This document shows positions 43,990 to 54,292 of a stretch of DNA of 64,000 nucleotides, piece by piece. The DNA is taken from positions 18,507,937-18,571,936 of the forward strand of contig OZ018333.1 in assembly GCA_963969495.1 (NCBI GenBank), given 5' to 3'. A model generated the notes under the pieces. That model searched no databases, was not told the origin of the DNA, and was given only the letters and a program-made list of their open reading frames with translations. The translations under genes were made by a program, and so were the position numbers. This DNA is from Ceratothoa steindachneri. Lineage: Eukaryota; Arthropoda; Malacostraca; Isopoda; Cymothoidae. How positions within the stretch are numbered: position 1 is the stretch's first letter; each line of letters opens with the position of its first letter.

Positions 43990-46893
43990 TTAGGAACCAT
44001 CACAACCTTCCCTTCCCATAAACTCATCCAACCTACTCTTAAATACATTTAGATTTGGACTACCTACTACCCTCTGCGGCAATTTGTTCCAGAAGTCTAC
44101 CACTCTATTGGTGAAAAAATACTTTCTTAAATCCAACCTACACCCTTGCTTTTTAATTTTCAAGTGGTGACCTCTAGTCCGATTTCCATCATCTAACTCA
44201 AAAAACTTGCTAACATCCAATTTATCTATCCCGGAAAAAATTTTAAACAGCTCAATCATATCCCCTCTCACACACCTCCTTTCGAACGAGAACATATTTA
44301 ATACCCTCAGTCTATCTTCATATTCAAGGTGCCTCAGGGAAGGAATAATCTTTGTTGCCCTCCGTTGCACTGACTCAAGAAGGTTAATATCGTGTCTAAA
44401 ATGTGGGGACCATGCCTGTATACAGTACTCTAGATGTGGCCTAACATAAGAGTTATAGAGTTTAAGAATAACCTCCTTACTTTTGTAACTGACATTTCTC
44501 TTAATAAAACCCAGCACTCTATTTGCCCTATTTCTTGCTTCAATACACTGCTTAGAAAACCTTAATGACTTATCTATTACTACTCCTAGATCTTTCTCAT
44601 CCTCTACTGAGCTCAGCCAATGCCCATCCATTTCATAGTTAAATTCTCTATTATCTTTTCCCATGTTAATAACTTTGCACTTATCAAGGTTGAAAGTCAT
44701 TTGCCACTTATGTGCCCAGGATAACAATTTATTTAAGTCCCCCTGCACTTTAAAATTATCATCAATATCTTTAACTACAGCTGCTAATTTGGTATCATCC
44801 GCAAAAATTGACACTTTATTATTAACTGCCTCCCCAAGATCGTTTATATAGATGACAAATAATAATGGACCGAGAACTGATCCCTGAGGAACCCCACTGA
44901 TAACATCCCTCCACTCTGACTTTACACCATTTAGCACTACCCTTTGCTTCCTGTCTTTCAGCCACTCAGCTATCCAATTTGAAACACCCCCACATATCCC
45001 AATCATTTTTAATTTATGAACTAGTCTCCTGTGTGGTACCTTATCAAATGCTTTACTAAAATCTAAGTAAATTATATCTACATTCTCTCCCTTATCTACT
45101 TGATCTGTTACAAACTCCAGAAAGTCTAGTAAGTTAGTCAAACATGATCTACCTGATCTAAACCCATGCTGAGCATCGCTGATTAACCCCTCCCTCTCTA
45201 GATGTTGGCAAATCCCTTTTTTAACTATTTTCTCAAGAATTTTACAGACTACAGGAGTTAGGCTAACCGGTCTAAAGTTATTTGGATCCTCTTTACTACC
45301 CTTCTTGAAAATGGGGACTACATTCGCTCTCTTCCAATCATCGGGTATTTCTCCATATTCCAATGACCTAGTATATAACTTGTCCAGAGCTATTGAGATA
45401 CTTTCTACCCCTTCCTTAAGTATCCTAGAATGAATATTATCAGGGCCGGAGGCCTTGGTAGTATCTAAATCACCTATTAGTCCTTTTATCATCCTCCGAT
45501 CCACACAAATGTTAGTAAACACCTCTTTTCCTGACCTATGAGTACTATACATAGGACTATTTAGTTTCTCTTTTGTAAATACTGATGCAAAATGACCATT
45601 TAGTACCCCAACTATTTCCTCATCAGTTTCTCTCACAAACCCTTCATATTTGATAGGTCCTATTTTAACTCTGCCACACTTGTTATTAGTTTTATAGTAA
45701 CTAAAGAACTTTCTAGGATCTTTGTTGCTATCCTGAGCTAATTTAATTTCTGACACCCTTTTGTTCTTCTTTATAATCTTATTTAACTCATTCCTAGCCA
45801 TTCTATAATCACTTAAATTTTGAATATTATTTTCTACCTGTAATTTTTTATATGCCCTTTTCTTCTCTGAAATTTTTCTAGCTATCTCCTGATTCCACCA
45901 TAATGGTTTCCTACTTTTGTTCCTAATGGCCTTCATTGGGATACATTGTTCTTGGACTACATTTATTATATGCTTGAAAGTATCCCACATCCCATAAGCA
46001 TTTTTACCTCTGAATTCTATATCCCAGTCTACCAAATTTAGCAAGCTTCGAAGTTTTACATAATCTCCCTTATGAAAATTTGGAACTTTTTCAGCATTCT
46101 CAGTTATTTTACCCTTCTCAATTCCCAAGTTAAAACGAACTATCTGATGGTCACTATTTCCCAATGCTTCCCCAACAGTCAATTCTTGAACTAAATGATC
46201 ACTGTTAGAAAGTACTAAATCTAATATATTGTCCCCCCTCGTTGGCTCATTAACAAATTGATTCAAAAAATTATCCTCAAAGCATTCTATGAACCTGCCA
46301 CTTGTTCTATCCCTACCTATCATATTTTCCCAGTCCACAGAGTTTAAGTTGAAGTCCCCAATAATAACTGCATCTGTTTCACATCCCTTACTTATTTCCC
46401 TTATCATTAGTTCATCTATATCATCAGTCTGCCCAGGTGGCCTGTAAAAAGCTCCCAAATGCACCATTCTATTTTTACTGAACCTAATATCTATCCAAAG
46501 TGACTCAACTCCATCCTGCTTTATTGAAGTATTTAAACTTGAAACAATCTTGTTTTTTATATAGATAATTATTCCTCCACCAATCCTACCTGTCCTTTGA
46601 CTAATGTACATATTATAGCCCTGAAAATCAAATTCACTTATAGTGTCACTAAATTCTATTTCATTAACCCATGATTCAGTAACGCATAATATATCTATAT
46701 CCTCATTGCTAATATAACTAAATAGCTCATCCTTCTTGTTTCTAAGACTACGAGCATTTGTATAGAAACAATTTAACCCCCCTATCCCTGAAGCACCTCT
46801 TGAAACTTGAATGACCTCACCTCTATCGCCTTGGAACCTATTTCTGTTATGTGCCAAGTCCATTCTACTTTCAGTACTATAATGTCCTCTCAT
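43990..46893 (-). CDS. LINE C2 ORF2: endonuclease and reverse transcriptase
   Basis: 967 residues from ATG 46893. Endonuclease: CFYTNARSLRNKKDE and ILCVTESWV (residues 40-75), AVIIGDFNLNSVDW (about 180) and GNSDHQIVRFNL (about 250). Reverse transcriptase: HGFRSGRSCLTNLL, YLDFSKAFDKVPH, ISGVPQGSVLGPLLF (about 665), and active site SIFADDTKLAAV (about 700). A conserved C-terminal region with SYVRPHLEYCIQAWSP follows; there is no RNase H, as expected for CR1/L2-type elements. The protein nicks target DNA and copies the RNA there. Length and motifs are complete. Confidence 0.93.
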   Translation of the reverse strand: MRGHYSTESRMDLAHNRNRFQGDRGEVIQVSRGASGIGGLNCFYTNARSLRNKKDELFSYISNEDIDILCVTESWVNEIEFSDTISEFDFQGYNMYISQRTGRIGGGIIIYIKNKIVSSLNTSIKQDGVESLWIDIRFSKNRMVHLGAFYRPPGQTDDIDELMIREISKGCETDAVIIGDFNLNSVDWENMIGRDRTSGRFIECFEDNFLNQFVNEPTRGDNILDLVLSNSDHLVQELTVGEALGNSDHQIVRFNLGIEKGKITENAEKVPNFHKGDYVKLRSLLNLVDWDIEFRGKNAYGMWDTFKHIINVVQEQCIPMKAIRNKSRKPLWWNQEIARKISEKKRAYKKLQVENNIQNLSDYRMARNELNKIIKKNKRVSEIKLAQDSNKDPRKFFSYYKTNNKCGRVKIGPIKYEGFVRETDEEIVGVLNGHFASVFTKEKLNSPMYSTHRSGKEVFTNICVDRRMIKGLIGDLDTTKASGPDNIHSRILKEGVESISIALDKLYTRSLEYGEIPDDWKRANVVPIFKKGSKEDPNNFRPVSLTPVVCKILEKIVKKGICQHLEREGLISDAQHGFRSGRSCLTNLLDFLEFVTDQVDKGENVDIIYLDFSKAFDKVPHRRLVHKLKMIGICGGVSNWIAEWLKDRKQRVVLNGVKSEWRDVISGVPQGSVLGPLLFVIYINDLGEAVNNKVSIFADDTKLAAVVKDIDDNFKVQGDLNKLLSWAHKWQMTFNLDKCKVINMGKDNREFNYEMDGHWLSSVEDEKDLGVVIDKSLRFSKQCIEARNRANRVLGFIKRNVSYKSKEVILKLYNSYVRPHLEYCIQAWSPHFRHDINLLESVQRRATKIIPSLRHLEYEDRLRVLNMFSFERRCVRGDMIELFKIFSGIDKLDVSKFFELDDGNRTRGHHLKIKKQGCRLDLRKYFFTNRVVDFWNKLPQRVVGSPNLNVFKSRLDEFMGREGCDGS

Positions 46894-46916
46894 AATTCCC
46901 TGACCACTATTAGTAT

Positions 46917-48074
46917 CTAGTTTCCCGCCCGCAAAGACCTAATAACACGATCATACTCCTCCCACAACACATCTACCCCCCTCCTACTCAAATGCAGTCC
47001 ATCCATCGCATACATTTCTTTCATTCCAACAAACCTATCCCACACATCCACAAACATGACACCTTCCATCTCACACATCCTCCTCACATAATCATTCAGA
47101 CCAATTGCACGAGACATCCATTCTACCCCAACATCCATTCTTGGAAGCACACCTGTCACAACACCTTTCATTCTACTTTCTTTCACCTTTTCAATCAACC
47201 TCTTGTACCTCTCAGGGAACTCACATGCACCCACTTTCTTCACATCATTCACTCCTACATGTGTAATCACAACCGCATCCCTTGCACAGCCAGACACCAG
47301 TTCCTCATACCTATCAGACAGATCTCTCACTCCAGCACCCGGCAAACACACCCTCAAACCATTCAATCTACTTGCATTCAACTTCCTATCTAAATATCTA
47401 ACTCGCGAATCACCCATCACAAGCACTTCAGTCAGACTCCTATTCCTAACCCCCACAGACCTAACTCCATCCCCACTCCTATTCTCATTCAAACTACCAG
47501 TCACTCGAACTCCACCCCCACCCCCATCAGTCATATCACTTCCAGTTACTTCCTCTCTTAGGGCACTGAATCTATTAGTCAAGCTAATAGGTTCTGTGTC
47601 CCTCTGACTCACACACCTATTCTCCCCCTGGCTAACCACCTCAACAGAGGCAACCCTATTCTCACAAAGAACAGGAGAAGCCTCCCTAGCTTCATGTTTC
47701 CTAACGACTCTCCACTGTCCCCCATCCTCACTAGGCCTATTTCTAACTAATCTAAGGGGGCTAACTTCACTATCACTAGAACTATCATATCCTACCTCCT
47801 CCACCGGCCCTCTACCTTCACCTGAAACATCTAACTGGCCTACCTCACCACCTAACCTATTCCCAAATCTAGGCCTAACACTAAGTTCCCTCCTGAGCTC
47901 AGCAACTAACCCCTCCAGCCTACATATCCTGTCTAAATCCTGCCTTCTCATCCCCTCTAAATCTACAATGCATTCACGCAGCCCACATACAACACATGTA
48001 TACCCCTCACCTAATACACCACAACCAATGCATACATTCCGACACTCATGCTCACTTTCATCCCCAAACTCCAT
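46917..48074 (-). CDS. LINE C2 ORF1: zinc-finger plus SGNH esterase-like protein
   Basis: 385 residues from ATG 48074 (one codon inside the open frame). The amino end has paired cysteines, CRNVCIGCGVLGEGYTCVVC, then a leucine-rich helix (LEGLVAELRRELSV). Residues 215-385 resemble an SGNH hydrolase: VLVMGDSRVRYL (catalytic Ser), THVGVNDVKKV (Gly and Asn blocks) and MDGLHLSRRGVDVL (Asp-x-x-His). Esterase domains in ORF1 are known from CR1 and L2 LINEs, where they may act on membranes or lipids; the role is unsettled. It is intact, unlike its C1 counterpart. Confidence 0.9.
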   Translation of the reverse strand: MEFGDESEHECRNVCIGCGVLGEGYTCVVCGLRECIVDLEGMRRQDLDRICRLEGLVAELRRELSVRPRFGNRLGGEVGQLDVSGEGRGPVEEVGYDSSSDSEVSPLRLVRNRPSEDGGQWRVVRKHEAREASPVLCENRVASVEVVSQGENRCVSQRDTEPISLTNRFSALREEVTGSDMTDGGGGGVRVTGSLNENRSGDGVRSVGVRNRSLTEVLVMGDSRVRYLDRKLNASRLNGLRVCLPGAGVRDLSDRYEELVSGCARDAVVITHVGVNDVKKVGACEFPERYKRLIEKVKESRMKGVVTGVLPRMDVGVEWMSRAIGLNDYVRRMCEMEGVMFVDVWDRFVGMKEMYAMDGLHLSRRGVDVLWEEYDRVIRSLRAGN

Positions 48075-48476
48075 CACTTATTCAAACAAAGAAAGAATTT
48101 AAGTAGCAATAAGAAAAAAAAGAAGAGCAACTTAGCTTTGGCTGATTGTGGTGAGAAAAAAAACAAAAAACAAACAAACTATAGAAAAATCTGAAAAATA
48201 GATCAACAGACTGAGAGCTCTATAAAACACGTGCTACCTGTTCGAAGGTCAGTCGAAGACATGACCTCTTGTAGCGCGGCAGGATTCAAACAAGACGGTT
48301 TATAACCAATGCTTGACAGGAAACAGAGGGTGGCACTGAATGGGGTGAAGTCACAATGGAGGGACATGATCAGTAGCATACCTCAAGGGTTCTAGGCCCA
48401 TTATTATTCATAGTTTATATAAGTGATATTGGGGAGGCTATAAAGGTAATACGAGTTTATGGGCGCTATTTCTGGG

Positions 48477-48897
48477 CTACAATTTAGGCCTTATGATGTC
48501 AGACATTAGCTTAAGGTTTAAAAGCGAAGATTTGCTGGTCTGGTCTGGTGAATGCATGGAATTGATCCTTTTTTTAGCAGGATTCCACTTTCTTTCTTTT
48601 AGTTTTCTCTCTATTTTATTAGCTGGTTTTGGTGTGTAGACATTCCTGTGCAAATCTTCCTTTTTGCCTTTCAACTTTATCATTATCAAACTGGTATCTC
48701 CCTATGATACTCTCAACATCCTGTATAAGCGGCTTCTGCAGACTTATCGACTGATTCTTTTCTTGTGCCAGCTCTCCACAGTGCAGCAGGAAATGATCCA
48801 GGTCATCATCCCCAGCTCCACACAATGGGCACGATGTCTCCTTCGTCTCCCACCTTCTCCGCAACCTCATCTTCATTGTGTTAGACCTCAATTCCAA
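48477..48897 (-). pseudogene. LINE C-terminal zinc-finger fragment inside the TIR element
   Basis: The minus-strand frame MKMRLRRRWETKETSCPLCG then AGDDDLDHFLLHC has the C-x2-C...H...C finger found at the end of many LINE RT proteins. A shift at about 48680 leads into a basic stretch (KPANKIERKLKERKWN). No RT precedes it, because the sequence upstream is LINE B. Whether it belongs to the surrounding TIR element or to an older insertion is not clear. Confidence 0.55.
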
Positions 48898-48918
48898 CCA
48901 GGTGACTGACGAGCTTCA

Positions 48919-48931
48919 TTTCTATACCATT
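48919..48931. repeat. Target site duplication of LINE B (left)
   Basis: TTTCTATACCATT is identical to 54538-54550, 13 of 13. It marks the 3' border of LINE B. Confidence 0.9.
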
Positions 48932-49121
48932 GGTAATTTTGGTAATTTGGTAAATTGAGGGCCAGAGAGTGCCAGGGTGAGCACTATGGGCCCTGGAGAT
49001 GGTCAAAGCCTGGAAGTTTCTGTGCGCTAGGGCTTAGGAAAGGAGTAGAGTTCTTAATTGCTGGCCAACTCAGCAGTCTGCAAAGAAATGGGCCTTGTTG
49101 GCACAGGCTGGAGGGGGTGGA

Positions 49122-52100
49122 TTATATTCTGTGCAACTGTCCTATTTTGGTCAGAAAGTACTGGAATCTGTTTGAAATGGCTTGGCGGATAGGGATAGGG
49201 TGACCAATTCCATTGAGGATGACTGGGATTGTTAGCTGCATTACTCCAATTTCTCTAAGTTTTTCATGGAGTAGAACCCGGTGGGAGTGGTGATGCGGGC
49301 ATTCTAGTAGGAAGTGCTGTATGGTTTCAGGATGGTTGGGGCACCAGGGGCAGTCTGGGGAAGGAGAGAGACCCAGGCGGAAAAGATGCGCAGAGAGCCC
49401 GGAATGTCCGATTCTCAGTCGGACAAGGGCTGAGTCAAGGCGACGATTTGTTGATCTAGACCAGGGCATTGGACCGAATTCCTCATATAAGATGGATCTG
49501 GATGATCCCTGGAGCTGTTGCCGGAGTTCATCTTCCCATGCGGCTCTGGTCTGCGCCTTCCAAAGGGAGGATCGTGTGGCTGGGGAAATGGGAAGTGTTC
49601 TGGATATTGGGGTGGAATGGGCTTGGTTTGCTGCGCCGTCCGCTTCTTCATTTCCAGTGATACCCGAGTGGGCCGGAATCCATTGCAGCTTCACGTCCCA
49701 TAAAGGGTGGCTGGTAAACTCGAGGAGCAATTCCTGAATGTCATAGCAGAGTTGTGGATGGGTGTGGGGTGAGGAGGCGAGGAGAAGCTGGAGTGAGGAC
49801 ATTGAGTCCGTGTAAATGATGACTTTTCTGGTGGAGACAAATGACTGGGCAATTTTGAGGGCTTGATACAGGGCATAGAGTTCAGCCACCACAATATTGT
49901 GTAAGGGGTCTATATGCCATGTTTGTTCCAGTGGGTGTTCTAAACAGATGACTGCTGCAGTGGTTGAGGGGGGATCCATGTAGTGGGAGCCATCTGTGAA
50001 TAAGGCCAAGTAGTCCTTGTAGGTGACATTTTCAAGGAGGCTGTAGATTGCTCTCAGTTTGTGGGGTGGATCATACTTAGTCCATTTGCATGGGAGGGAG
50101 AGTGATATCACTGGAGAGAGAGAGAACCAGGGGGGGATAGGAGGTATTGTTGGGAGTGGAGTCTGCCGTGGGAGAGGAAAGGCTAGTTGCGAGAGGGTCT
50201 GTGCTGCACGAACTGCAACTGGACGATGAGAAGTGGTTGGCCATGGTTGGAGTGATATGTGGGGTGCTACAAATGTAGCAAGGGGGTGGTCTTCTGGTAG
50301 ATGGGTTGTCCGGTAGAGCCATTTTCCTAAGAGGATCTTTCTCCTATATTCAAGGGGGAGGAGGCCACTTTCTGCATAGAGTGCAGAGGTTGGTGAGGAT
50401 CTGAAGGCTCCTAAGGCAGTTCTTATGGCACTGTGGTGGATTGAGTTTAGTTTAGACAGTAGGGTCTTATTTGCTGCAGAGTAGAGAATTGCCCCATAGT
50501 CCAGTTTGGATTGAATATAAGATGTGTAGAATTGAAGGAGTGTTTCCCGGGAAGCACCCCACTTCACACCAGCTATGCGACGCATCAAGGCAAGACGGTT
50601 CAGGCAGCTTTCTCGTAGATGATTGATTTGAGCGTTCCAGCTTAGAGTTGGGCTATCTAGCCATAGTCCGAGTAGTTGGTGTGAAGAGACCCGTTCGATA
50701 GGTGTGCCTGAGATGTGCAGGGGAGGGGGTGGTCCTAGACGGCGGCGAGTGAACCAGAGGGATTTTGATTTTGCAGTGTTTAGGTGCAGGTTCCAAGTTT
50801 TAGCCCATGCCGTGAGGTCATTTACTGCAACTTGGAGACTGTCGTGGACCAGTTGGGGCGTTTCAGCCGTGCAGATGATAGAGATGTCATCTGCATATAG
50901 TAGGGATGTTGTGTGCACACTGTCAGGTATATCGGCTATATATATTATAAATAGGAGGGGGCTCAATGGGGAACCTTGTGGTACTCCTTGGTTGATCTTG
51001 CGGGGGGCGGCCTGTGTTGACCCTATCATGACTGTATAGGAGCGGCTTGAGAGGAAGTTTTTGATCCATGAGAGAGGGGCACCATGAATTCCCAGGTTGG
51101 CTAGCTTAAACAGTAAGGCCTCATGGTTAACAGTGTCAAAAGCATTTGACAGGTCAAAGGAGACAACCTCTGCCACTAGGTGTTCCTTAAAGGCAGATTG
51201 CAGCAGGTGGTCTATATGGGAGAGGGCATCTAATGTGCTGCGGCCTTGGCGAAAACCATATTGGTTTGGGTGGTATCGATGGTGGGATTCCAGCCACCAA
51301 GATAGACGCTTTTGGACCATCTTCTCGAGTAGTTTGCTGGAGGAGGAGAGCAGACTAATAGGTCTGTATGAGGCCGGCAAGGAAGGATCTTTTCCTGTTT
51401 TAGGGATGGGGAGGATGAGTGAGAGTTTCCAGGGGGAGGGAAATTGGCCTTGTGTCCAGCTCTCATTTAGTAGGTCCAGCAGGAATATTAGGTGGTTTTC
51501 TGGCAGATTGTTTAGAAAGTCAGAGGGGATCATGTCAGAGCCTGGGGCCTTACCTTTTGACATGGAGGAGAGTGCCCCAAGCAATTCCTTGAGATGGAAA
51601 GGGGAAGCCAGTGGGTCATCAGTGGTATTGGAAATACTCTCTGTCAGGAGCCTCAATTGGGGTCTAGTTAGGAGAGTGTTTGGTTTGCAGCTGTATAGTT
51701 TGCTGTATTCTGCGGCAAATGCTTCAGCTTTATCCTGTTCGTTCATTAGGGGGAGGCCCCCTGAGCAGAGAGGGTAGGAAGTGGGGTTTGAAGGTGAGGT
51801 CATATTCCTGAAGAAGGTCCAGGCTTTGGTGGATGGGGTTGAAAGGGAGAGCGAGCTGCAGAACTTGTGCCAGGAGTTTCTTTTTGACTGCAGAATGGTC
51901 CTTTTGCAAATGGCATCCTGTCTTCGGAAGTCAATTTTATTTGTTTGGGAGGGCTGGCGTCTCCATTTTGCAAAAGCCAGTCGTCTGAGGCGAATTGCTG
52001 AAGCGCATTCTTCCGTCCACCATGGTGTGCGTGGGCGGTCGTTATAGCGGCAGGTGGTCAGGGGAAAAGTCTGTTTCCCAGCCGCCATGAGGGAGTCAGA

Positions 52101-52901
52101 AAGCCAACTAGCTTTTGCTTCAACTGAGGCGAGATTTGGGGGGGGATGTGCAAGCGAGGATTGGAATTTGGGCCATTCTTCTTTATTTATTCTCCAATGT
52201 GGACGGATTGACCTGGGGGGAGGGTTTGTGAGGCCACTTGAGGAGATGATCACTGGGAGATGGTCGCTTCCCATGTACTGGCCAGTGGAGACTGTTGAAG
52301 TGGTAAAGGATCCACTGCCAATGCACAGGTCCAGTGTGGATGACAGGGCCCTTGCTGGGTCCACCCTGGTGCAGAGGCCTGGGGGAGTGAGAAGGGAGAG
52401 GCGAGTTGAGGAGAGGAGGGATTGAAAGAGGGCAGCACCTGGGCGGCTGATGGTGGCCGTCGGATCCCAATGGGGGTGGGGGGCATTGAAGTCTCCCATG
52501 ATGAGGCTTGTGGGGGAGAGTTGGTCGAAGTAGTGGTTGAATTCATCCTCTGTGACTGGGAGGCATGGATTATAGCAGACAAGGACATCGCACCAGGTTC
52601 CGCGGATGGCTATCTGAACAGCCAGGAGTTCTAGAAGACCGCGGGGGTATGGAATAAGAGAGCGGGGGCGGAAGCTGAGTCCCTCTTTGATGAGAAGGAG
52701 AAGGCCACCACCTCCCCTATTTGGCCTGTCTCTGCGCAGAATGGAGTAGCCTTTTGCTTTCGGAGAAAAGCTGGGGTGAAGCCAGGTTTCGCAGATTCCA
52801 ACTATGGTGGGAGAGAGGGAGTTGAGAAGTAAGGAGAGGTCTTTCATTTTGTGGCGTAATGAACGGGCATTCCAAAAGATTATCGGGCTTGTTGGTGCCA
52901 T
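49122..52901 (-). CDS. LINE B ORF2: endonuclease, RT, RNase H, zinc finger
   Basis: 1259 residues from ATG 52901. Endonuclease (1-230): IIFWNARSLRHKMKDL, GICETWLHPSF, LIMGDFNAPHPHWDP and YMGSDHLPVII. Reverse transcriptase (about 470-740): SYRPISLLSSSSKLLE, SFDLSNAFDTVNHEAL, GVPQGSPLSPLLFIIYI and active site LLYADDISIIC (about 667). RNase H (960-1095): ALFTDGSHYMD, VVAELYALYQAL, VIIYTDSMSSLQLL and TGNEEADGAANQ, giving the full D-E-D-D set. A C-terminal finger CPWCPNHPETIQHFLLEC lies at about 1184. All catalytic residues I looked for are present, and no stop interrupts the frame. Confidence 0.95.
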   Translation of the reverse strand: MAPTSPIIFWNARSLRHKMKDLSLLLNSLSPTIVGICETWLHPSFSPKAKGYSILRRDRPNRGGGGLLLLIKEGLSFRPRSLIPYPRGLLELLAVQIAIRGTWCDVLVCYNPCLPVTEDEFNHYFDQLSPTSLIMGDFNAPHPHWDPTATISRPGAALFQSLLSSTRLSLLTPPGLCTRVDPARALSSTLDLCIGSGSFTTSTVSTGQYMGSDHLPVIISSSGLTNPPPRSIRPHWRINKEEWPKFQSSLAHPPPNLASVEAKASWLSDSLMAAGKQTFPLTTCRYNDRPRTPWWTEECASAIRLRRLAFAKWRRQPSQTNKIDFRRQDAICKRTILQSKRNSWHKFCSSLSLSTPSTKAWTFFRNMTSPSNPTSYPLCSGGLPLMNEQDKAEAFAAEYSKLYSCKPNTLLTRPQLRLLTESISNTTDDPLASPFHLKELLGALSSMSKGKAPGSDMIPSDFLNNLPENHLIFLLDLLNESWTQGQFPSPWKLSLILPIPKTGKDPSLPASYRPISLLSSSSKLLEKMVQKRLSWWLESHHRYHPNQYGFRQGRSTLDALSHIDHLLQSAFKEHLVAEVVSFDLSNAFDTVNHEALLFKLANLGIHGAPLSWIKNFLSSRSYTVMIGSTQAAPRKINQGVPQGSPLSPLLFIIYIADIPDSVHTTSLLYADDISIICTAETPQLVHDSLQVAVNDLTAWAKTWNLHLNTAKSKSLWFTRRRLGPPPPLHISGTPIERVSSHQLLGLWLDSPTLSWNAQINHLRESCLNRLALMRRIAGVKWGASRETLLQFYTSYIQSKLDYGAILYSAANKTLLSKLNSIHHSAIRTALGAFRSSPTSALYAESGLLPLEYRRKILLGKWLYRTTHLPEDHPLATFVAPHISLQPWPTTSHRPVAVRAAQTLSQLAFPLPRQTPLPTIPPIPPWFSLSPVISLSLPCKWTKYDPPHKLRAIYSLLENVTYKDYLALFTDGSHYMDPPSTTAAVICLEHPLEQTWHIDPLHNIVVAELYALYQALKIAQSFVSTRKVIIYTDSMSSLQLLLASSPHTHPQLCYDIQELLLEFTSHPLWDVKLQWIPAHSGITGNEEADGAANQAHSTPISRTLPISPATRSSLWKAQTRAAWEDELRQQLQGSSRSILYEEFGPMPWSRSTNRRLDSALVRLRIGHSGLSAHLFRLGLSPSPDCPWCPNHPETIQHFLLECPHHHSHRVLLHEKLREIGVMQLTIPVILNGIGHPIPIRQAISNRFQYFLTKIGQLHRI

Positions 52902-52903
52902 TA
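52899..52903 (-). promoter_or_regulatory. TAATG stop/start overlap between LINE B ORF1 and ORF2
   Basis: The minus strand reads TCATGGCATAATGGCACCAA: ORF1 ends ATG GCA TAA, and ORF2 begins ATG GCA CCA, sharing one A. The same UAAUG arrangement drives termination-coupled reinitiation in the silkworm LINE SART1 (established there). Here it is inferred that ORF2 is made by reinitiation after ORF1. Confidence 0.9.
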
Positions 52904-54292
52904 TGCCATGAAAGATGATATCATTTGGATGGCACTTGGGAGGAGAGTGATGAGGACCTGTTGAAGAGAGGAGCCCGATTGTAGAAGGGAGATGAATTCT
53001 TTTAGTAGATTTAGGAGCTTAGCTATGAATGGCTGTGTGGGAGGTGGATCTTTGCAATGGAACTGTGGGACATTCTGAATGATTGGAGAGAGTGGATAAC
53101 GCGGAGGGGTTGGAGAGGGTTGATGTCCAGGGTGATAGTAAAGTTTGGAGTTAGCTTTCTTTGGCGTTGGTTTCCTGGGGACTCTCTGCGGGGGTGTGGC
53201 GGCGGGTAGTTGGGATGCGGTCTTGTAGTGGATTGCCTTTGGTGGGGTATGGGGGGGGGCAGCAGCAATCTCAGCATAGGTGATCGTAGGATGGCGCTTG
53301 TTTCTATTTGAGGCAATTGGGAGAGGGTGGGGATTTGATGGAGGCTTTGGTGTGGCTTCTTGGATGGAGCTGGCTGTGGTAGCCTTTTCTAAGTACATTG
53401 AGCGGAGTAATGCATGGGTGGTATAATTTGGAGTACCTTCCTCCACTGCTTTTTGTTGAATCTCTCTTGCTTTCTCAGTATAGAGGCAGCTGTTGGAAGA
53501 AGGTCGATGATCCTTATTACAGAAGTAGCAGTGTGGGGAATTGGTACAGTCTTGGCCTTCATGGTGACCACTGCACCTGTTGCATCTCTGGGTAGACTTG
53601 CACGTTAGAGTCCCATGACCAAAGCGTTGGCAGGTGTAGCATCTTAGGGGAGGGAGGTGGTAAGGGCTAACTTTATACGAGGTAAAGCCAAGCGCCATTC
53701 TTTCAGGGAGAACACCAGCGAATTTGAGACGAGCAGTATAAGTGGAGGCTTCAGGGTGGGTCGACAAGCGGGAGATTTCTACAAGACTGGCAGAGCTATT
53801 TTGGTCCAGGATTCGCAGATTTTCTTTTAGATCCTGCTCTACTAAGGAGGCTGGAAGGCCAGAAATTCTGCCGAATTTGTACTTTCCCATGGAGGCGTCC
53901 TCAGGATGCCAGCATTTTACTGGCCAGTTCCCCAATGTGGTCACATCCTCTAAGTCCACTTCCAGTTTTTTTATGTCACATAGCTCTATCCTCATGGCAG
54001 TACCCTTGCCAAGAATCCTGCACGAGCCTTCTAGGATGAGTTTGTGGAAAGGAGAGGCATTGAGGGCAGAGGTAACTTTAAGAGGATGGATAAATATGGA
54101 CTTGTCCTCTGCAGACTTGATAAGGACTACGTTGCGGGGGTTGGAGTCATCCTGATGGGGTGTGGCCTGAGGGCGGGATGGAAGAGGTCTGGCAGTGGCC
54201 TTCTTGGCAGATTTGTTTCCAAAACGAGGACGGTGGTCTACTGGAGACGATGGGCTTGGGCCACGCTTCCCCCTGGGGGTTAACATCTCCAT
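52901..54292 (-). CDS. LINE B ORF1: gag-like protein with three CCHC knuckles
   Basis: 463 residues from the first ATG at 54292 (MEMLTPRGKRG); the frame is open further upstream to 54373 and beyond without an ATG. A basic, proline-rich amino end is followed by a central domain (VVLIKSAEDKSIFIHPLKV, GKYKFGRISGLPASLVEQDL) and knuckles CYTCQRFGHGTLTC, CNRCSGHHEGQDC and CYFCNKDHRPSSNSC (about residues 215-275). A proline-rich tail ends SSFMA. The protein should bind element RNA and accompany ORF2 protein to the target. It is intact and ends in the TAATG overlap. Confidence 0.9.
   Translation of the reverse strand: MEMLTPRGKRGPSPSSPVDHRPRFGNKSAKKATARPLPSRPQATPHQDDSNPRNVVLIKSAEDKSIFIHPLKVTSALNASPFHKLILEGSCRILGKGTAMRIELCDIKKLEVDLEDVTTLGNWPVKCWHPEDASMGKYKFGRISGLPASLVEQDLKENLRILDQNSSASLVEISRLSTHPEASTYTARLKFAGVLPERMALGFTSYKVSPYHLPPLRCYTCQRFGHGTLTCKSTQRCNRCSGHHEGQDCTNSPHCYFCNKDHRPSSNSCLYTEKAREIQQKAVEEGTPNYTTHALLRSMYLEKATTASSIQEATPKPPSNPHPLPIASNRNKRHPTITYAEIAAAPPHTPPKAIHYKTASQLPAATPPQRVPRKPTPKKANSKLYYHPGHQPSPTPPRYPLSPIIQNVPQFHCKDPPPTQPFIAKLLNLLKEFISLLQSGSSLQQVLITLLPSAIQMISSFMA

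Larger units (their letters stand above)
43786..48214 (-). mobile_element. CR1-like LINE C2, full length, both ORFs intact
   Basis: This 4.4-kb element on the minus strand comprises a 5' UTR of about 140 bp, ORF1 (48074-46917), a 22-bp spacer, ORF2 (46893-43990) and a 200-bp 3' UTR ending GTCATCCGTTATATTATATT. It aligns end to end with C1. Both frames are free of stops and keep the expected active-site motifs, so this copy could be a source element. No target duplication was identified, which is usual for CR1. Confidence 0.9.

Noticed and set aside
48619..48897. CPLCG...DHFLLHC frame as a host zinc-finger gene
   Set aside because: The finger layout and surroundings fit a LINE C-terminus. The frame is shifted and lies inside nested elements.
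49321..52425. Plus-strand ORFs opposite LINE B ORF2, up to 226 codons
   Set aside because: They are antisense shadows of an intact reverse transcriptase gene with all motifs on the minus strand.
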